This document shows, one piece after another, positions 42,097 through 51,365 of a stretch of DNA of 64,000 bases. The notes below the pieces were generated by a model, which was not told the DNA's origin, did no database searches, and worked only from the letters and a program-made list of their open reading frames with translations. The position numbers were made by a program, and so were the translations under genes. Within the stretch, counting starts at the first letter, position 1; every line of letters begins with the position of its first letter. The stretch comes from Bacteroidetes bacterium GWB2_32_14 (GTDB lineage: Bacteria > Bacteroidota > Bacteroidia > Bacteroidales > UBA12077), in assembly GCA_001768235.1 (NCBI GenBank), contig MENK01000014.1, positions 128,977-192,976 of the forward strand, read 5' to 3'.

Positions 42097-42294
42097 CTAT
42101 GAATCCAAAATGGTTTTTACGCGCCCAATTTCGCCTGAAGAAAGCCTTACTTTTATTCCATGCGGGTGTGTTGCCGAGTTAGTTAGTATATCCTGAACAA
42201 ACCCTTCGGTTAATTTTCCCGTGCGTTGATCTTTTTTGAGTACAATTGCTACCTTCGTACCCGCTTTGATACCCGATCTGTTTGTTCCACTCAT
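42097..42294 (-). CDS. YwbE family protein
   Basis: GTNRSGIKAGTKVAIVLKKDQRTGKLTEGFVQDILTNSATHPHGIKVRLSSGEIGRV. Confidence 0.88.
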   Translation of the reverse strand: MSGTNRSGIKAGTKVAIVLKKDQRTGKLTEGFVQDILTNSATHPHGIKVRLSSGEIGRVKTILDS

Positions 42295-42332
42295 TCCTTT
42301 TATCCTTTAAAAAATCTGTATTTATTGAATTA

Positions 42333-42456
42333 ACAACGGTAAGTATAAGAATAGAGCCGACTGCGGGCTACATTCCTGTCAAGTTGCACAAGAGTTTAAG
42401 CGGGCTACAACCTTTGAATTTACTACTGTCTCGGCTATTATTTTTATACATTGTTG
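42333..42456. repeat. Large imperfect palindrome with internal GCGGGCTACA direct repeat
   Basis: Arms CAACGGTAAGTATAAGAATAGAGCCGA and TCGGCTATTATTTTTATACATTGTTG; GCGGGCTACA at 42363-42372 and 42400-42409. Confidence 0.65.
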
Positions 42457-42477
42457 TGGTACGTTTTTCTAATTCTA

Positions 42478-42753
42478 TTATTGCTTTAATAATTCAATCA
42501 GTCCATTGAATAATGTTGTTCCAATTTGAATTCCATTTTTCATAAAGAAATCTTTTAATTTATGTGATGATTTATCTTTTGATGTTATAATTTCATTTAG
42601 TTCCTTTTTTTGAGTCTCACTTAATGAAGATATTGCATTTTCAAAATTTCTGAGTGTCGTTTTATCTTCAAATGATAGTTTCAATGATTTCAAAACTCCT
42701 TCAATATTTACATTTTGAATGTTCTGGGTTTTTGCATTAAATATTAGTTTCAT
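42478..42753 (-). CDS. Uncharacterised 91-aa protein coupled to the Roco GTPase
   Basis: ATGA overlap with upstream Roco gene; no recognised family; hydrophobic C-terminal segment NGIQIGTTLFNGLIELLKQ. Confidence 0.75.
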   Translation of the reverse strand: MKLIFNAKTQNIQNVNIEGVLKSLKLSFEDKTTLRNFENAISSLSETQKKELNEIITSKDKSSHKLKDFFMKNGIQIGTTLFNGLIELLKQ

Positions 42754-44912
42754 AGGTTATAATTAGTTTCATTATTAATTATTGTGATATTTTGTGTTTC
42801 AGAATTGAATTGTATTGAATTCTTGGAATACAAACCAAGTAGTTTCGGGATGTCTACCTCGATTGCACTAATATTGCAAGTAATAACTCCTTTCCCTTTC
42901 TTTTGAAAGTTTATAATTTGTGAATAAGAAAATAGGGATGGATTTGAAGATTTACTACATTCTTTACATATACATGGTATTTTAAGGTCGTTAGTGGGGT
43001 TATTAAGAGATATATGTATTTTATCTATTTCGTGAATAATAATGTTTAATAAATGGTTTACATTGTCACCATTTAAATAAATGGTGATTTTTCTCTCAAA
43101 AGGCTGAGATATTACAATACCCTTTGTTTCTTCAATTACTCTATATTTTTCTTCTCCGTATTTTTGATTAGGAATTTTCTCCGTCACTGTTTTTTGCAAC
43201 TCAAAACCATCTTTCCAAATCTTTCTTGTATTAACAAGATGTTGAAGTTTTACCATAAGCCTGGTTACTATTCCTGATGGCATGAATGGGTATTCAATTA
43301 CAAATCTTTTATATCCATTGAATGAAGATTTTGAAAATGGAGAATTTACTGACAGCAATTCCGGGACAACATATTTATTATCTCCAATACCAAATATTAT
43401 TTCAAATTTTTTCATTAGTTCAATGAAATATTTGTAATGTTCTTCTTTATATTCTTGCCACACTTTTGAAAGGTCTGCACTAGAAAATATACCATAATTT
43501 TCTTGAATGAATTTTGTGTCAATCAACTTGTAGACAGCTTCTGTAGCCCAATCAGGATTGACAAATATTAAATCCTTAAGAATATCGTGCTCCTTAAAAT
43601 GCAAAAAGACTCCAAGGTCATGATAGTATTCACTGAGAAATAAGGCACTAGATTTATTTAATCCATTTTTTTCGCAAATTTGGATGTAATGCGATATGCT
43701 TAAGTAATTATAATTTTCTTTCTCAAGATATTTTCTTATGTCAATCCATTTTTTTGGCAAATAATCTCCTATGTGGTCTAGTTTTTCAATTTCATTAGTA
43801 ATAGCTTTTATAAGTTCTTTAACACCTTCTCCAGTTTTTGCGCTTACCTTGTGAAAGCCTTTTATATTTTTGAAGGTGGTTTTTAACGTTGCTTCATCAA
43901 TGTTTTTATATCTCTCATCGCTTTTATTACATACGATTAATATTGGAGAATCTTTCCCAAGTAGCGATATAACATTCAACCAATAGTCAAATTGAACGTT
44001 TAAATCATCTCTTCGAGCTTCCCATACAAAAATGTATATAGACCTACGAGTCAAAAAAAATTGATGAGTAGAATGGTATATTTCCTGCCCCCCAAAATCC
44101 CATAAATTCAATTTTATTTCAGTTGAATTATTACTTATCAAAGTCATAGAATCAATATCAATACCTTCTGTGCTAACTTGATTTTCATCAATTTTGTACT
44201 CAAAATCTTTCAATTTTTTTAACAAGCATGTTTTTCCAACAGCTCCTTCACCAACTGTTAATAGCTTCGCCTCAAACAACTGAACTTTTTCATCAGTAGA
44301 TAATTCTTTCAAATAAGTTATAATCGCTTTACTACCTTTGGAGAAAATTTCTAAAGGAATATTTGAAATATTATTTCCTTCGTATAGAATGAATGAGAGA
44401 CCTTTTGCATTCCCTAATTCTGTTGGTAATAATTTAATATTATTATTTAAAATAAATAGTGTCTTAATATTTGTTAGATTTCCAAAATTCAGAGGTAAAG
44501 AATTCAATTTATTATTACAAATATAAAGATGTTCAAGTGATTTTAATCTTCCGAATTCAGATGGCAATTCCTCAATTAAATTATTATCTAAATATAAAAA
44601 TTTTAGTCTTTTTAGGTTTTCTATGTTTTTGGGAATAGTTTCAATGAAATTATTAGATAAATAAATTGTTTCCAATTTTTCCAATTCAAATAGTTCAACT
44701 GGGAGTGATTTAATTTGGTTATTCCCTAAATCTAATACTTTCAAATTTTGCAAACGATTTATGCTTGGGGGAATTTCCGTAATGTTATTTGAGTTAAGAA
44801 ATAGGTATTCAATATTGGTACTTTCAAATAATTCTTCAGGAAATACATTTAGTCCTTTTCCCCAATAACTTATTGTTTTATTTAATGATTGTATACTATT
44901 GTTGTTATTCAT
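42750..44912 (-). CDS. Leucine-rich-repeat Roc-COR (Roco) family GTPase
   Basis: About seven LRRs, Roc GTPase motifs GEGAVGKTCLLKKL / WDFGGQEIYHSTHQFFL / CNKSD, COR-like region, C-terminal CxCxxC...C segment. Confidence 0.93.
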   Translation of the reverse strand: MNNNNSIQSLNKTISYWGKGLNVFPEELFESTNIEYLFLNSNNITEIPPSINRLQNLKVLDLGNNQIKSLPVELFELEKLETIYLSNNFIETIPKNIENLKRLKFLYLDNNLIEELPSEFGRLKSLEHLYICNNKLNSLPLNFGNLTNIKTLFILNNNIKLLPTELGNAKGLSFILYEGNNISNIPLEIFSKGSKAIITYLKELSTDEKVQLFEAKLLTVGEGAVGKTCLLKKLKDFEYKIDENQVSTEGIDIDSMTLISNNSTEIKLNLWDFGGQEIYHSTHQFFLTRRSIYIFVWEARRDDLNVQFDYWLNVISLLGKDSPILIVCNKSDERYKNIDEATLKTTFKNIKGFHKVSAKTGEGVKELIKAITNEIEKLDHIGDYLPKKWIDIRKYLEKENYNYLSISHYIQICEKNGLNKSSALFLSEYYHDLGVFLHFKEHDILKDLIFVNPDWATEAVYKLIDTKFIQENYGIFSSADLSKVWQEYKEEHYKYFIELMKKFEIIFGIGDNKYVVPELLSVNSPFSKSSFNGYKRFVIEYPFMPSGIVTRLMVKLQHLVNTRKIWKDGFELQKTVTEKIPNQKYGEEKYRVIEETKGIVISQPFERKITIYLNGDNVNHLLNIIIHEIDKIHISLNNPTNDLKIPCICKECSKSSNPSLFSYSQIINFQKKGKGVITCNISAIEVDIPKLLGLYSKNSIQFNSETQNITIINNETNYNL

Positions 44913-45068
44913 TAATTGTCAATTCTATAAGTTACATAAACTAACATAAACGTATATTTTGAAGCAGGTTAAAATTTACCACAACTAATAAATAAACCTG
45001 AATATAATGGTTCAAAGTTAATCTAATACATCTATTTTAAAAACACTGTACGGATTTCTATTTTGATA

Positions 45069-45851
45069 TTATTTTTGATCGGCATATCTCCACCAGGTTA
45101 TTGTGCCAAGGAACCCGGCCAGGCTGGTTATAATCACGATAAGGTAACTCCCGTAAAACAATTCCATTCCTTCTGTTCCTTCAGGCACTGAAAGCACACC
45201 CGGAACAGCCCACGGGAAATACGGCCCAAGACCCACTAAGGCAATAAATTGGGACATTATAAGCATAAGTATTACAAATGCTAACGCTGCTATTATACCT
45301 CTGCCATAACTTGCAATGAAAGCTACAGGGCTACTTAGCAATATGGTTAAACCTGAAATCAGAATGTATTTAGAAAAAAATTGTGAAAATAACTGATCAG
45401 ACCAACCTGGAATACCAATTAAATATCCGATAGAAATTCCTGCCACTAATATAATCAGCACCAATAATAAACACCATAAAACAACAATGCTAAACTTAGC
45501 AGTTACAATCGCTGTACGAGATACAGGCAAGCAAAGAATATTTGTAATAGTCCGGTCGATATATTCGCGACCAAAAACCCAGCTTGTTACAAAACCGAAT
45601 CCGATAAGTCCAATAGTAGCTACTAACTGATTCAGCATCGTTAAATACCCTTCCCAGTTATTTTCGCCAAATAGTTTGGCTTTTGCTCCAACCAGTCCTA
45701 GTTTTTCTCCAATTTCCGGATGTTGAGCTACAAGCATTAACAACCCCATCATCAGAGGAACGAAAATAAAAAAGACAATGGTAATCCAAAATATTTTCGA
45801 CCTGCGTAATTTCATGCATTCGGTAACTAAAGCTGCTGTAAAATTTTTCAT
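45069..45851 (-). CDS. ABC-2 type transporter permease
   Basis: Six-TM ABC-2 pattern; start overlaps the end of ABC ATPase. Confidence 0.85.
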   Translation of the reverse strand: MKNFTAALVTECMKLRRSKIFWITIVFFIFVPLMMGLLMLVAQHPEIGEKLGLVGAKAKLFGENNWEGYLTMLNQLVATIGLIGFGFVTSWVFGREYIDRTITNILCLPVSRTAIVTAKFSIVVLWCLLLVLIILVAGISIGYLIGIPGWSDQLFSQFFSKYILISGLTILLSSPVAFIASYGRGIIAALAFVILMLIMSQFIALVGLGPYFPWAVPGVLSVPEGTEGMELFYGSYLIVIITSLAGFLGTITWWRYADQK

Positions 45852-46771
45852 TTTATACCTCCATTCATCTCAATTGTTCTTAAAAAATACGATTCCAGAT
45901 TCTCCTCATCAACTTTTAACAAGCTTGGCGGACATCCGGCATTTACCAAAATTGTCGCAATTTGTTCCGGATGCTCAATGGCTCTACTGTCATCAAGATG
46001 GATTATTCCATTTTGAGCTACAGGATTTGAAAATCCATTTTGCAGGATGATTTTTCCTGCCAACTCCAAATCTCTCGCTCCAATCAACAATTGCTTTTTA
46101 CATAAAATATCCAGTTGATCTGCATCAAATTCCTGCACCATTTTACCCTGATGAATGATCCCGATACGTGTTGCAAATCGTGAAATTTCGCCAAGTATGT
46201 GGCTCGAAATAAACACAGTTACCCCGTGGTTTTTAGCCAAATTGCTTAGCATTTCACGAATCTCAAAAATACCGGCAGGATCGAGTCCATTTGTAGGTTC
46301 ATCTAAAATAAGTATTTCGGGATTGTGAATTAACGCATAAGCTAATCCAAGCCGTTGAGCATTTCCAAGCGACAGGTTTTTTGCTTTCCGGTTTGCATAA
46401 GCCCCCAGCTGCAATTTATCGATAATGTCATCAACCGGTTTCTTACCTGAAATAAATCGTAAACGACGTATTATTTCGAGGTTCTCGCGAACAGTAAGGT
46501 TTGGGTACGAGTACGGAATCTCAACCAAGTAACCAATCTTTTTAAATAACTCATTGTGGTTTGCATGTACCTTTTCGTTTAATATAAATGCATTCCCGGA
46601 AGTTGGCTTTATTAAACCAAGAAGCATTCGAATGGTTGTTGTTTTTCCCGCCCCATTCAATCCGAGAAATCCATAGATTTCACCTTTTCTAACATTCAGG
46701 TTAATTTCCGAAACTGCTTTCACATCGCTGTAACTCTTCGATAAATTAACCGTTCTGATAACATTTTGCAT
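45848..46771 (-). CDS. ABC transporter ATP-binding protein
   Basis: LNGAGKTTTIRMLLGL, LSLGNAQRLGLAYAL, LILDEPTNGLDPAGI. Confidence 0.93.
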   Translation of the reverse strand: MQNVIRTVNLSKSYSDVKAVSEINLNVRKGEIYGFLGLNGAGKTTTIRMLLGLIKPTSGNAFILNEKVHANHNELFKKIGYLVEIPYSYPNLTVRENLEIIRRLRFISGKKPVDDIIDKLQLGAYANRKAKNLSLGNAQRLGLAYALIHNPEILILDEPTNGLDPAGIFEIREMLSNLAKNHGVTVFISSHILGEISRFATRIGIIHQGKMVQEFDADQLDILCKKQLLIGARDLELAGKIILQNGFSNPVAQNGIIHLDDSRAIEHPEQIATILVNAGCPPSLLKVDEENLESYFLRTIEMNGGIK

Positions 46772-46876
46772 ATTTTTCTTAAATTAGTTCGACTAGAATC
46801 CTTTTGGAGTTACTTTTCCCCAGGGTTTAACCCGTTATTTATTTTCTTTAATTTAAATTATTCTCATCAATTTTAT

Positions 46877-46890
46877 ACCGAACGTTCGGT
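46877..46890. promoter_or_regulatory. Putative TetR operator ACCGAACGTTCGGT
   Basis: Perfect 14-bp palindrome between tetR stop and ABC ATPase start. Confidence 0.65.
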
Positions 46891-46910
46891 TTGTTGTTGT
46901 ATAAAAAAAC

Positions 46911-47513
46911 TCACGCTTTCAGGTTGCTGTAAATAGAATCAAAAGCATTGAGTAAACTGGTTTCGTAACTCGTATTTTGATCGCTGTTAACAAACCTGAT
47001 AAAAACCCCGTCGGTGCAATACAAAAACAAATTTGCAATTTGTTCATCAGACGAAACGGTTTTTATCTCGCCTGTTTCTTTCGCGTGTTTTATTACTTTT
47101 ACCCATGCATCAATATCCTTGTTATGCTGTTCCAATTCGAATTTTAAAAATTCGGGAAAGCGGCCAACAGCTTCAAACATGATCAGGAAAAAATTTACCG
47201 AAACCTTCCCATCCTTTGAAACCCCAACCAATTCGTACATTTTATGAAATGTAATGCGCATGTATTCGACATAGTGATTGTAAAACGTTTTTAGAGAATC
47301 CCCTGGAAAACGTGTATAATCAATAGCCCCACTCGAGAAAAACAAGTTTACTATTTCTTTATACAGTTCTTCTTTGCTGGTAAAATAATGATAAAACGCT
47401 CCTTTTGAAAGGCCTGTTTTTTCAACTATCTCTTTCATGGTTACATCTTTATAACTCATCTGCAAAAAGAGCTTTAAAGATGTCCTGAGTATATGTTCTT
47501 TTGTTTCATTCAT
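46911..47513 (-). CDS. TetR/AcrR family transcriptional regulator
   Basis: HTH ILRTSLKLFLQMSYKDVTMKEIVEKTGLSKGAFYHYFTSKEELYKEI. ATG at 47513 preferred because the operator and -7 element lie upstream of it. Confidence 0.9.
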   Translation of the reverse strand: MNETKEHILRTSLKLFLQMSYKDVTMKEIVEKTGLSKGAFYHYFTSKEELYKEIVNLFFSSGAIDYTRFPGDSLKTFYNHYVEYMRITFHKMYELVGVSKDGKVSVNFFLIMFEAVGRFPEFLKFELEQHNKDIDAWVKVIKHAKETGEIKTVSSDEQIANLFLYCTDGVFIRFVNSDQNTSYETSLLNAFDSIYSNLKA

Positions 47514-47517
47514 ACAA

Positions 47518-47531
47518 ACCGACCGTTTGGT
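47518..47531. promoter_or_regulatory. Putative TetR operator ACCGACCGTTTGGT
   Basis: 12 of 14 bases identical to the palindrome at 46877-46890; next to -7 element TATATTTG (minus strand, 47535-47542). Confidence 0.6.
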
Positions 47532-47611
47532 ATGCAAATATAGGTAAGTTTTTTTAATACAAGAAAGAAACTAAAAAAAAATATTTACAGGATTAAATTA
47601 CAAGAAAAAAG

Positions 47612-48370
47612 CTATTCCTGTTTTATACCTATAACTATAAATTCCTTCGATTTTTCATTTAGTTCATTTCCCCGATAATCACCCAGAATTTTATAGTGTT
47701 TAAAACGCGAACGTTCAATTAAATGTTCCAGCTCGTACCTGAAAAAGAACCGTAACGGGAACTTCCAATCTTCGTGCATTACCCTGTTGTTTTCGTCCCA
47801 TTCGAGCCTGAAATGAATATTTATCAACTGATTTATTAAATCCGGCCTGGTAGAAACGATTCGTTTCAGCTTTTTACCGGGTTCATATTCCCCGTCAAAA
47901 TCGGTATGATTGTGCAGCCCGGTAAGTAATTGTTTTAAATCGGGAATAAACGTGTCGAATATAAACCTGCCACCAGGAGCTAAATGTTTGTACACATTGT
48001 TCAACGCTTCCAATTGTTCTGATTTTTCCAAAACATGCATCATAACCCGGAATGGGGCAATAATAAGGTCGAACTGGAAATCAAAATTGAAATCTGTTAT
48101 ACTTTGTACGCTAATTCTGCGATGTTCCTTCTCGTCCAGTTTCCCAAGTAAGACACCAACCATAGTTTCGCTAATGTCAATTCCATAAATATCTGCACCT
48201 GTATTCAACGCATCGGTAAAAAAGCGGCCGGTACCCACTCCTATTTCCAGAACTTTTCCTTTAGTTTGTTTTATCTCGTTCAGATGAAAATTATTATCGA
48301 CACCATCACGCAGTTGATGATACATGGTATCGTAGAACCTTGCAAAGTTTATCGGGTATTCGTGCGACAT
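47612..48370 (-). CDS. Class I SAM-dependent methyltransferase
   Basis: KVLEIGVGTGRFFTDALNTGADIYGIDISETMV. Confidence 0.88.
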   Translation of the reverse strand: MSHEYPINFARFYDTMYHQLRDGVDNNFHLNEIKQTKGKVLEIGVGTGRFFTDALNTGADIYGIDISETMVGVLLGKLDEKEHRRISVQSITDFNFDFQFDLIIAPFRVMMHVLEKSEQLEALNNVYKHLAPGGRFIFDTFIPDLKQLLTGLHNHTDFDGEYEPGKKLKRIVSTRPDLINQLINIHFRLEWDENNRVMHEDWKFPLRFFFRYELEHLIERSRFKHYKILGDYRGNELNEKSKEFIVIGIKQE

Positions 48371-48404
48371 CGTTTTTTATACTATATATTTTTTTAAATT
48401 TTCT

Positions 48405-48710
48405 TTATATTTCATAATCTACAGCAGCTCTCAAATCTCTGACTTTTGCAACCCATTCGGCAACTTTTTTATGCTCGGGATGGATTTGGTATGTTTTCAT
48501 TTCCTCGTAGTTTTCGAAAAACATATCCAGCACCAGATCGTAGTTTGAATATTCCGATGAATCCATATTTATACCTACCTCCATCTCTTTTATTTCAGGT
48601 ATTTTTATTTTCAGGTCTTCAAGTTTTTCCTTCATCAATTCCGCGTTCTCCCCTCGGGATTTTCCCTCGGCAAAATCTTTGAGTTTCCACATTACAATAT
48701 GATGCAGCAT
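48405..48710 (-). CDS. Dabb (stress-responsive alpha/beta barrel) family protein
   Basis: MLHHIVMWKLKDFAEG...NSSEYSNYDLVLDMFFENYEEMKTYQIHPEHKKVAEWVAKV-type pattern. Confidence 0.9.
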   Translation of the reverse strand: MLHHIVMWKLKDFAEGKSRGENAELMKEKLEDLKIKIPEIKEMEVGINMDSSEYSNYDLVLDMFFENYEEMKTYQIHPEHKKVAEWVAKVRDLRAAVDYEI

Positions 48711-48752
48711 ATTTTAAGGAGTTAAGTTACTAATCTGTATGTAAATTCAGCC

Positions 48753-49469
48753 CTATAATGAATTGTTTATTGCCCGTTTAAAAATCTTACTCATCATTAT
48801 GCCAGCTATTATTAGTGCCATCCAATCGATTGCAATTACAGCCACTTCGAAACGGTACTCGCGGTTTATTCCAAATTTCAACGAAACAATAAGTAAAGAA
48901 ATAACCATGAGAATAAAGCTAATTATAAAAACCCGGCGTATTGAATTTTCCATCCTGCCGGATTTTGAAAAAGCAAAAGCCATAAACAGAAACGACAAAC
49001 TCATCATGATGTACCCGATATCTTCAAGGGCAATAAATAACCCGTGCGAATTGAACTGGGTTAACAGGGCTATTCCATCGGTTTCGCCAAGCAAAAGGCT
49101 CTGCTGAACCACCGAAACCTGAACAAAGTAATCAACAACCAGTATGCTAGTTGAAATAACAGCAAACAATACAGCTGCCTGGCTAAATATCTTTCTTTGT
49201 TCGTTTATATAATTATGAATGCTAATCATAAATACCAGGTAACTCAAAGTTAAGACTATGGCCGGGTACATCCAGTAATAATCCCTGGGAAAACGCGAAA
49301 TAATATCGGCATAAGGGTATTCGTAACAATTACCTGCACAAAAAGGGCCGGACAGGGGTGGCGTACAAATGGCTATTCCAAAAGTAATTAGAATAAGTAC
49401 TATTGTCAGAATTGAAGTATAATATCCAAACCTGGAATTAATAACTTCTTTGCCTGGTTGATTTTTCAT
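48753..49469 (-). CDS. Multi-pass membrane protein
   Basis: Several predicted TM segments; family not recognised. Confidence 0.6.
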   Translation of the reverse strand: MKNQPGKEVINSRFGYYTSILTIVLILITFGIAICTPPLSGPFCAGNCYEYPYADIISRFPRDYYWMYPAIVLTLSYLVFMISIHNYINEQRKIFSQAAVLFAVISTSILVVDYFVQVSVVQQSLLLGETDGIALLTQFNSHGLFIALEDIGYIMMSLSFLFMAFAFSKSGRMENSIRRVFIISFILMVISLLIVSLKFGINREYRFEVAVIAIDWMALIIAGIMMSKIFKRAINNSL

Positions 49470-49477
49470 ATTCTGGT

Positions 49478-50386
49478 TTATTTTAATCGTTCGATAATTA
49501 CTGATTTAAATTCATAATTCCCAATATTTCCATGAGCTAATTTGTATTTATTTATATCTAAATAGCTTTCAATAAACGAGATACCCGGGGCGTAATAAAA
49601 TTTCCCGCCAATTTTCAAGGACTGTAAAATATCCATATATGTTTTTGCATAGTTTATAAAATCGCCATCGTTCCTAAAATGGTGATGTTTAAAATGGTTT
49701 GTAAACCCAAGGTTGCTGATTATTGTTCCCCATTTATCTGATCCAAAATCATAATCGAACCAGTCGGAACGGGTAAGAAATGGTTTCTCAAATGCAAAAC
49801 GGTCAAATCCACAGGCTTCAAACCCAAGTTCACGAAAATAATACACCAGGTTGCCCTGCTTTCCACATCCAACATCCAATACCGGTTCAATGAGTCGCGT
49901 GATATCAATCTGAAGAAGTTCTACCTGCAACCCGGCACTGTACTCTGAACAAGCTACCGGCTCTATGTTCTCATTTTTGCCCGAGTATATTTTCTCTGCA
50001 AATGAATTGGTTTCGCGTAGCCAGCGGGTTAAATTTTCATAATGTATCCTTGAAACTGAATCAGCCGGATAGGAATAGTTTTTAATGTTCATGAACAATT
50101 CAGCGTAAATTGTTCGCAATCTTTCTCGTGCTTGTTTATCGAAGCTATAGTATTGATTCACCCTGCAAAACTCATCGAGTGCCCTGTTTGTAATGTAATC
50201 TATCAATATATTTTCTGAAACCTTATCTATTTCTCCTATTTGCTCAATTGCACGTATCGTTTCCGGAATAAACTTCAACGAATCCTGAATTCCATCAGAA
50301 AAGATATTTTTCCCTTTATTCGATTGAAACTGTTTATCAATATTTTCAAGAAACTTTTTCAAAATATCGGGTTTTATTAAAAACAA
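49478..50386 (-). CDS. Methyltransferase-like protein
   Basis: PVLDVGCGKQGNLVYYFRELGFEACGFDRFAF. Confidence 0.75.
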   Translation of the reverse strand: MFLIKPDILKKFLENIDKQFQSNKGKNIFSDGIQDSLKFIPETIRAIEQIGEIDKVSENILIDYITNRALDEFCRVNQYYSFDKQARERLRTIYAELFMNIKNYSYPADSVSRIHYENLTRWLRETNSFAEKIYSGKNENIEPVACSEYSAGLQVELLQIDITRLIEPVLDVGCGKQGNLVYYFRELGFEACGFDRFAFEKPFLTRSDWFDYDFGSDKWGTIISNLGFTNHFKHHHFRNDGDFINYAKTYMDILQSLKIGGKFYYAPGISFIESYLDINKYKLAHGNIGNYEFKSVIIERLK

Positions 50387-50430
50387 ATATCAGAAATACT
50401 TTTATGCAGTTAAAGGTAAAAAAAATTCAG

Positions 50431-50943
50431 CTATTTTCCTTTATTAAACAGTTTATCTACCGGGCAACCCATCTCCTTTTGCCTGCAATATTTACAGGCA
50501 AAGTTACCACGAATAAAACCATTACCAAATGTAGATAAAACGATTAGAAGTATTACACCAATTAAATATTTTATATCAAAATGAATAATTAGTAAAACTA
50601 TACCTGTAACAAATGGAATTAATGAAACCAGCATATCAGGTATCATTTCATTCCAGGTCATTTCGTGTAAACAAAATTGTGAGATATCTCCTTTTTTAAA
50701 AAACCACGAGCTTATTTTCCCGTTTCCAAATCCACATATCTTTCCCCAATAAAAACAATTGGTACAATGATTCTTAACCAGCCTGTATTCCAAAACCAAA
50801 ATATAGGCTAAATAGATAATTGCAGCAATCCATCCTAACCTGAACATGATTGCAAAACCCAGCCCGCATATTGATAAAGATAGCAGGTTAGACAGCAGCA
50901 CGATCCACAACGGGAAGTTGTCATATTTTTCAGATTGTTCCAT
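50431..50943 (-). CDS. Cysteine-rich membrane protein
   Basis: Several TM segments; HCTNCFYWGKICGFGNGK and CKYCRQKEMGCPVDKLF cysteine clusters. Confidence 0.6.
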   Translation of the reverse strand: MEQSEKYDNFPLWIVLLSNLLSLSICGLGFAIMFRLGWIAAIIYLAYILVLEYRLVKNHCTNCFYWGKICGFGNGKISSWFFKKGDISQFCLHEMTWNEMIPDMLVSLIPFVTGIVLLIIHFDIKYLIGVILLIVLSTFGNGFIRGNFACKYCRQKEMGCPVDKLFNKGK

Positions 50944-50969
50944 AATGCCCGGTTTGTGTTTGTTTGCTT

Positions 50970-51329
50970 TTATTCTGTTGGTATTGGCAAGTGATGTTGC
51001 CGGAGGAAAGAGAGTTTATCCCAGTATCCGCGCTGGAATTTTATTTTGCCATCAACAACATGAAAAAACCCGCATCCCCTGAGGCCGAGTGGATCTTTCC
51101 ATTCCAGGACAGCCCACTCCCCGTCTTCAAAAATATGTTCCACGATACAAACCATGTCGGCCATGGCAAATTCGTTTGTAAACATTTCCGTTATTGCCTT
51201 TTTACCAACAACCGGCTCGTTGGCTACCTGGTGATTTATGGCATCATCGTGATAAAGTTCAGCCAATCCGTTTATGTCTTTTTTGTTGAACAATTCAACA
51301 AACTTTTGCACGATTTCCTTAGGTTCCAT
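50970..51329 (-). CDS. SnoaL-like (NTF2-fold) protein
   Basis: FVELFNKKDINGLAELYHDDAINHQVANEPVVGKKAI. Confidence 0.85.
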   Translation of the reverse strand: MEPKEIVQKFVELFNKKDINGLAELYHDDAINHQVANEPVVGKKAITEMFTNEFAMADMVCIVEHIFEDGEWAVLEWKDPLGLRGCGFFHVVDGKIKFQRGYWDKLSFLRQHHLPIPTE

Positions 51330-51365
51330 GGGTTTATTTTTAATTAGAGCCTTAGGCGTAAAAAG

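Noticed and set aside
42333-42456. Integron attC site
   Set aside because: The ends do not fit RYYYAAC/GTTRRRY boxes and no integron integrase is in the window.
42478-42520. IQIG tetrad in the 91-aa protein as a RHIM motif
   Set aside because: Tetrad matches the RHIM core but sits in a segment that looks helical and hydrophobic, without the rest of a RHIM; kept only as a note, not a call.
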